Shown: in pieces, positions 33,974 through 38,798 of the stretch | Layout of the letters: each line of letters starts with the position of its first letter | How positions within the stretch are numbered: position 1 is the first letter of the stretch | NCBI GenBank assembly: GCA_022511045.1 | Contig: JAFLSF010000016.1 | Coordinates: 1 to 38,798, forward strand | Source: Prevotella sp. | GTDB taxonomy: Bacteria > Bacteroidota > Bacteroidia > Bacteroidales > Bacteroidaceae | Reading direction: 5' to 3' | DNA length: 38,798 nt | The notes under the pieces: generated by a model | Databases searched by the model: none | Seen by the model: the letters and a program-made list of their open reading frames with translations, nothing else | Told to the model about the DNA's origin: nothing | Translations under genes and position numbers: made by a program

Positions 33974-35722
33974 ATGGAGCAGTTAAAGCATGAATGTGGC
34001 GTAGCCCTGATTCGCCTTTTGAAACCGCTTGAGTATTATAAGCAGAAGTATGGTTCAGAGCGCTACGGCCTAAACAAGCTCTATCTGATGATGGAGAAAC
34101 AACATAATCGTGGCCAGGAAGGAGCTGGTATAGCCTGCGTCCACCTGGATGCGCCAGCTGGAACAGAGTATATGTTTCGTGAGCGGGCAGAGGGAAAGGA
34201 TGCTATCACCGAGATTTTCAAGAAGGCTAATAGCTCTTTTGATGGTCAACTTTTAATGGGACATCTCCGCTACTCCACTACAGGTAAGCACGGATTGCAA
34301 TTTGTCCATCCATTCCTACGGAGAAACAACTGGCGCGCAAAGAACCTTTGTCTTTGTGGAAACTTCAATATGACCAACATTGACGAAGTATTTTCTTTCC
34401 TTACAAGTCAGGGACAATCGCCTCGCATCTTTGGTGATTCTTATATCACCCTCGAACTGATGGGTCACCGATTAGACCGTGAAGTTGAACGACTTTTCAT
34501 CGAAGCCAAGGAGCAAGGATTACAAGGAATAGATATTACTCACTATATCGATAGTCATCTTTGCATCGCCAATGTGCTACGTACCACTATGCCCCATTTC
34601 GACGGTGGTTATGTTATGTGTGGTTTGACAGGCTCTGGCGAGATGTTTGCTATACGCGACCCTTGGGGCATACGACCCGCCTACTACTACCAAGACGAAG
34701 AAATAGTGGTGCTGGCCAGCGAGCGTCCTGTTATTCAGACCACCTTTGACCTCAACACAGACGATATTCATGAGTTACAACCTGGTCAGTCACTTATTAT
34801 CTCTAGCGGCGGTGAGAGCAGCCTGCAACAGATATTGCCACAGCAAACTTTGAGTGCCTGTTCGTTTGAGCGCATCTATTTTAGCCGAGGTTCCGACCGC
34901 GACATCTACCAAGAGCGAAAGCGTTTGGGCGAACAATTGATGCCGCCTATCATGAAGGCTATTGACGGCGATATTGCCCATACCGTATTCTCTTATATTC
35001 CTAATACTGCAGAGGTGGCGTTTTACGGAATGACGGACAGTTTTCGCCAAGTGAGTCGCGAAATACGTACGGAAAAGGTAGTATGGAAAGATATCAAACT
35101 GCGTACTTTCATCACTGAGGGAACAGAACGAAGCGACCTTGCGGCCCATGTTTACGACATCAGTTACGGTAGTCTTGAACCCAATAAGGATAACCTCGTC
35201 ATTATTGACGATAGTATCGTGCGAGGTACAACTCTCCGCGAAAGCATCTTCAAAATTCTTGACCGCCTGCACCCCAAAAAGATTGTTATGGTCAGTTCCT
35301 CACCTCAGATTCGCTATCCCGATTATTATGGCATAGATATGGCTCGCCTTGAAGAACTTTGTGCTTTCCGTGCTGCTATCGCTCTTATCAAGGAACAGAA
35401 TATTGAACACTTAATTAGTGAGACCTATCATGCTTGCAAAATTTATTGTGAGTCAAAGCAGTCTTCACCAGAGAATTACGTCCGACGCATCTACGCTCCT
35501 TTCACCGTTGAGCAAATTAGCCAGAAGATTGTCGAAATGCTTTCTCCAGACGACATGCAGGCTCCTATAGAGTTGGTGTTTCAAAGTATTGATGGCCTGC
35601 ACCAAGCTTGCCCCAATCATCGTGGCGACTGGTATTTTACTGGTCACTACCCTACTCCTGGTGGCATCCGACTGGTCAACCAAGCTTTTGTCAACTACGC
35701 AGAACAAGTTTTAAAAATATAA
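33974..35722 (+). CDS. purF: Amidophosphoribosyltransferase, long PurF-like form
   Basis: Proteins of this family make phosphoribosylamine from glutamine and PRPP, the first step of purine synthesis. The 582-aa protein has a class II glutaminase domain with nucleophile Cys8 after a seven-residue propeptide (KHECGVALIR), NRGQEGAG at 45-52, GHLRYSTTG at 96-104 and RDPWGIRP at 228-235. The PRTase domain has LVIIDDSIVRGTT at 408-420. It is about 80-100 residues longer than E. coli PurF. Bacteroidetes can carry a long PurF-like protein in this neighbourhood, and I cannot tell from the window whether another PurF exists elsewhere. It lies between pyrG and the carbamoyl-phosphate synthase gene. Confidence 0.82.
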   Translation: MEQLKHECGVALIRLLKPLEYYKQKYGSERYGLNKLYLMMEKQHNRGQEGAGIACVHLDAPAGTEYMFRERAEGKDAITEIFKKANSSFDGQLLMGHLRYSTTGKHGLQFVHPFLRRNNWRAKNLCLCGNFNMTNIDEVFSFLTSQGQSPRIFGDSYITLELMGHRLDREVERLFIEAKEQGLQGIDITHYIDSHLCIANVLRTTMPHFDGGYVMCGLTGSGEMFAIRDPWGIRPAYYYQDEEIVVLASERPVIQTTFDLNTDDIHELQPGQSLIISSGGESSLQQILPQQTLSACSFERIYFSRGSDRDIYQERKRLGEQLMPPIMKAIDGDIAHTVFSYIPNTAEVAFYGMTDSFRQVSREIRTEKVVWKDIKLRTFITEGTERSDLAAHVYDISYGSLEPNKDNLVIIDDSIVRGTTLRESIFKILDRLHPKKIVMVSSSPQIRYPDYYGIDMARLEELCAFRAAIALIKEQNIEHLISETYHACKIYCESKQSSPENYVRRIYAPFTVEQISQKIVEMLSPDDMQAPIELVFQSIDGLHQACPNHRGDWYFTGHYPTPGGIRLVNQAFVNYAEQVLKI

Positions 35723-35738
35723 TTATAAACCAAGATAT

Positions 35739-38618
35739 ATGAAACAGGCAGCACTTATACTTGATGATGGTAGTCGCTTTGATGGCTGGTCGTTCGGCTA
35801 TGACATGAATGTATCAGGAGAGGTAGTCTTCAATACTGCTATGACGGGCTATCCTGAGAGCCTCACAGATCCCAGTTATGCAGGGCAGATATTGGTGATG
35901 ACTTATCCGTTGGTAGGCAATTATGGTGTTCCCTCTACCAAGTTAGGAGACAGCGGACTCCCAACCTTGATGGAAAGCGAGCGTATTCATGCCAAAGCAC
36001 TCATCGTGGCCGACTACAGCACATCATTTTCTCATTGGAGCGCTAACGAGTCATTGGCTCAATGGCTACAGCGAGAGCGAGTGCCCGCCTTAACAGGCAT
36101 TGATACCCGCCGGCTGACTATGCTACTCCGAGAACATGGAGTGATGACTGGGCGTATCGTGACAGAAGGAACTGACACAACAATACAACATACGGCAACA
36201 GACTATAGCAGTACTAACTGGGTGGAACAAGTCAGTTGCAAAGAGGTGGTCATCTATAAACCAGAGGGTGAAGCACCTATCGCAAGAGTGGTACTTGTCG
36301 ACTGCGGCGTCAAGGCAAACATTATTCGTTGCTTGCTCAAACGTGGTATAGAAGTGGTGCGTGTTCCTTGGAATTACGACTTCAATCAAATAGACTTCGA
36401 TGGGCTCTTTTTAGCCAATGGGCCTGGAGACCCAGACATTTGCGAAGCGACCGTCCAACATATTCGTCGTTTTCTCAGCATAGAAGCGGAAAAGGCTACA
36501 CGCAACGAAACAGTAAAAGTGCGACCTTGTATGGGCATCTGTCTTGGTAACCAATTATTAGCAAAGGCTGCTGGTGCCAAGACTTATAAGCTAAAATACG
36601 GACATCGCAGCCACAACCAGCCAGTACGCCACATTGGCACCAATCTGTGTTTCATCACCTCACAGAATCATGGCTATGCCGTAGATACAGCAACACTACC
36701 TGCCGAATGGCAACCGCTATTCATAAACATGAACGATGGTTCTAACGAGGGTATTCGCCATAAGATCTTCCCTTGGTTCTCGGCCCAATTCCATCCAGAA
36801 GCCTGTTCGGGGCCCGTAGACACAAAGTTCCTTTTTGACGAGTTTTCCGAATTACTAAAAGGAACTGATGCACAAGGTTTGTGGAATCAAGTTGCAGACT
36901 CCGTTTCCGACGTCGCCCATTCCCCAAAACGGGCTATCCAGAAGGTATTACTTTTAGGCAGCGGTGCGTTGAAAATTGGTCAGGCAGGAGAATTTGACTA
37001 TAGCGGCTCACAAGCACTGAAAGCTTTGAAGGAGGAAGGTATCAAGACTGTTCTCATCAATCCCAACATTGCTACGGTACAGACATCTGCCGGCATTGCT
37101 GATAAGGTATATTTCCAACCTGTAGAGCCACATTTCGTAGAGCGCATCATCAAAAAAGAGCGTCCTGATGGCATTATGCTGTCATTTGGCGGACAAACGG
37201 CACTGAATTGTGGCGTAGCGTTGCATCAAAGCGGAGTGCTCAAGCAGTATAACGTACAAGTGCTGGGAACTCCCGTCGAAGCCATTATTGATACCGAAGA
37301 TCGTGATCGCTTCATCTGCCGACTGGACGAGATTGGTGTCAAGACTATCAAGAGTCAGGCATGTAACAACATTGAGCAAGTGCGGAATGCTGCTGCTGAT
37401 TTAGGGTTCCCTGTCATTTTACGAGCCGCTTATGCTTTGGGCGGATTGGGCTCTGGGTTTTGTGACAACGAACAAGAACTGGAGCGACAAGCTGAGGAGG
37501 CTTTCTCATTCTCGCCGCAGGTATTGGTAGAGAAGTCGCTGAAAGGATGGAAGGAGATAGAGTACGAAGTGGTGCGCGACCGTTTTGACAACTGCATCAC
37601 GGTTTGTAATATGGAGAACTTCGACCCCTTGGGCATCCATACTGGCGAAAGCATCGTAGTGGCTCCCTCACAAACGCTGTCAAATGCCGAGTATCATAAA
37701 TTACGTGCGCTGGCCATCAAGATTATCCGTCATATTGGCATTGTCGGCGAATGTAACGTACAATACGCCCTTGATCCTCAGTCAGAGGACTATCGCGTCA
37801 TTGAGGTCAATGCTCGCCTCTCCCGTTCCTCAGCATTAGCTTCCAAAGCCACAGGCTATCCTTTGGCCTTTGTCGCAGCCAAGTTAGGATTAGGCTACGG
37901 GCTTTTCGACTTGACAAATACCGTTACAAAGAGTACGCCAGCCTTCTTCGAACCAGCTCTCGACTACGTGGTATGCAAGATTCCGCGCTGGGACCTATCC
38001 AAGTTCCAAGGTGTGAGCCATCAGTTGGGCTCCTCTATGAAAAGTGTTGGCGAGGTAATGGCTATTGGGCGTACCTTCGAGGAAGCCATCCAGAAAGGAC
38101 TACGCATGATAGGACAAGGAATGCACGGATTTGTGGGCAACAAGCAATTCTCCTGTTCCGACGTCAGCGAGGCCCTGCAACACGCCACAGACAGCCGCAT
38201 CTTCGTCGTCTCCAAAGCATTGACGATGGGCTATAGCGTAGAGCAGATTCACCAACTGACCAAGATTGACCGCTGGTTCCTACAGAAGTTGCAGCACATC
38301 GTGGATATTAACCTGCACCTACGACAATTCTCTCAGTTCTCCGAATTTGCTGACTTCATGGAGTACACGGAACTATTGGAGTATCTCGAAGTACCAGAAT
38401 TCGTACAACTATTGCGCAAAGCTAAGGATTACGGTTTCTCTGATTTCCAAATAGCACGTGCGTTAGGACTCGAGAGAACAATGAATATGGAGCAGGCAGG
38501 ACTCACCATCCGCCAGTGGCGCAAAGAGTTAGGCGTCGAGCCTACCGTCAGCCAGATAGACACTTTAGCCGCCGAATATCCCGCCCAGACCAACTACCTC
38601 TATCTCTCTTATCGCTAA
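35739..38618 (+). CDS. Carbamoyl-phosphate synthase: complete CarA fused to the N-terminal half of CarB
   Basis: A 959-aa protein in one continuous frame. Residues 1-375 are a full small subunit: N-terminal CarA fold (LDDGSRFDGWSFG), class I glutaminase with nucleophile C268 in GICLGNQ, and catalytic H352 in QFHPE. A linker of about 25 residues follows. Residues 401-959 are the first half of CarB: KVLLLGSGALKIGQAGEFDYSG, the ATP-grasp carboxyphosphate domain (RAAYALGGLGSGF 562-574, EYEVVRDRFDNC 608-619, IEVNARLSRSSALASKATGYP) and the oligomerisation domain (TKIDRWFLQKL). It ends ...DTLAAEYPAQTNYLYLSYR, the point where full-length CarB continues into its second ATP-grasp domain. The carbamoyl-phosphate and allosteric domains are absent, and the 180 bp after the stop do not encode them. 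It starts 16 bp after the PurF-like gene. Confidence 0.9.
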   Translation: MKQAALILDDGSRFDGWSFGYDMNVSGEVVFNTAMTGYPESLTDPSYAGQILVMTYPLVGNYGVPSTKLGDSGLPTLMESERIHAKALIVADYSTSFSHWSANESLAQWLQRERVPALTGIDTRRLTMLLREHGVMTGRIVTEGTDTTIQHTATDYSSTNWVEQVSCKEVVIYKPEGEAPIARVVLVDCGVKANIIRCLLKRGIEVVRVPWNYDFNQIDFDGLFLANGPGDPDICEATVQHIRRFLSIEAEKATRNETVKVRPCMGICLGNQLLAKAAGAKTYKLKYGHRSHNQPVRHIGTNLCFITSQNHGYAVDTATLPAEWQPLFINMNDGSNEGIRHKIFPWFSAQFHPEACSGPVDTKFLFDEFSELLKGTDAQGLWNQVADSVSDVAHSPKRAIQKVLLLGSGALKIGQAGEFDYSGSQALKALKEEGIKTVLINPNIATVQTSAGIADKVYFQPVEPHFVERIIKKERPDGIMLSFGGQTALNCGVALHQSGVLKQYNVQVLGTPVEAIIDTEDRDRFICRLDEIGVKTIKSQACNNIEQVRNAAADLGFPVILRAAYALGGLGSGFCDNEQELERQAEEAFSFSPQVLVEKSLKGWKEIEYEVVRDRFDNCITVCNMENFDPLGIHTGESIVVAPSQTLSNAEYHKLRALAIKIIRHIGIVGECNVQYALDPQSEDYRVIEVNARLSRSSALASKATGYPLAFVAAKLGLGYGLFDLTNTVTKSTPAFFEPALDYVVCKIPRWDLSKFQGVSHQLGSSMKSVGEVMAIGRTFEEAIQKGLRMIGQGMHGFVGNKQFSCSDVSEALQHATDSRIFVVSKALTMGYSVEQIHQLTKIDRWFLQKLQHIVDINLHLRQFSQFSEFADFMEYTELLEYLEVPEFVQLLRKAKDYGFSDFQIARALGLERTMNMEQAGLTIRQWRKELGVEPTVSQIDTLAAEYPAQTNYLYLSYR

Positions 38619-38798
38619 AATCACAAAGACATAATAAAAAGTTGCCTCTAAGTTAGAAACGCCAACAGCATAGCGAGTCCAAAGTTTTCCACTGTTATTC
38701 TAATCTTCTGCATAAGCAGCAGTTCCAGAAATTGAGTCGTTTCAATGGAAATTTTCTTTACACTCGCAATTCTCCGAAATGGATACAGAATACAGAAT
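38619..38798. other. Apparently non-coding tail of the window
   Basis: No recognisable gene follows the carbamoyl-phosphate synthase stop. In particular, none of the plus-strand frames shows the expected start of a CarB second half (a V-L-G-S-G type ATP-grasp opening). One minus-strand frame is open from the window edge down to a stop at 38648-38650 (49 codons, ending FLT), but it is short enough to be chance. Confidence 0.4.

Noticed and set aside
36900..36960. Frameshift or lost stop at the CarA-CarB junction as an artefact
   Set aside because: The frame is continuous through a linker of about 25 residues with normal codon use, and both flanking domains are intact, so a genuine fusion is the simpler reading; raw reads would settle it.
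38648..38798. Partial minus-strand gene at the right edge (49 open codons ending in TAG)
   Set aside because: The length is within chance expectation and I recognise no family; it needs sequence beyond the window to judge.

Overview
The window looks like ordinary chromosome from a Bacteroidales bacterium, most likely Prevotella-like. The evidence is the recurring Bacteroidetes promoter form (TTTG, about 19-20 bp, TAnnTTTG) and starts without Shine-Dalgarno sequences. It also carries a type III glutamine synthetase, the LL-diaminopimelate aminotransferase route, a short CTP-alcohol-type phospholipid pair (psd-pssA) followed by a DUF4834-like gene, and secreted enzymes ending in the short 'NGQRV...NGKKV' tail typical of this group. 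I see no phage, insertion sequence, CRISPR array or defence genes.

Layout. Bases 1-63 are the 3' part of a tRNA-Lys(UUU) with a terminator. Next come nnr (minus), then hpt, adk and obg (plus): metabolite repair, purine salvage, nucleotide kinase and ribosome GTPase. A large secreted pectate lyase-pectin methylesterase fusion (4508-8746) is convergent with dnaE-trxA (minus), and they share a hairpin terminator. dnaE is divergent from psd-pssA-DUF4834 (phosphatidylethanolamine synthesis). Another symmetrical terminator separates this from birA-pyrH (minus), which is divergent from tadA. A secreted M6-type metalloprotease (minus) follows.

From 19846 to 30070 the minus strand is one tight run, gltB-gltD-dapF-dapL-glnN: GOGAT, diaminopimelate synthesis and glutamine synthetase III. 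It is divergent from a PII protein and an ammonium transporter on the plus strand, so about 12 kb is devoted to nitrogen assimilation. The right end is a plus-strand run of three glutamine-using nucleotide enzymes: pyrG, a long PurF-like amidophosphoribosyltransferase, and a carbamoyl-phosphate synthase fusion.

Most notable points. (1) The last gene fuses the whole CarA to only the first half of CarB and stops exactly at the CarB mid-molecule linker; no second half follows in the remaining 180 bp. (2) Three intergenic regions hold short tandem arrays with a strict 22-bp period. Two are built on GAG-N7-CTC units and one on three successive TTGTATAC-N5-GTATACAA palindromes. (3) birA and tadA diverge from mirror-image promoters that place the start codon 4 nt after the -7 box, implying leaderless mRNAs, with a tandem heptamer array between them.
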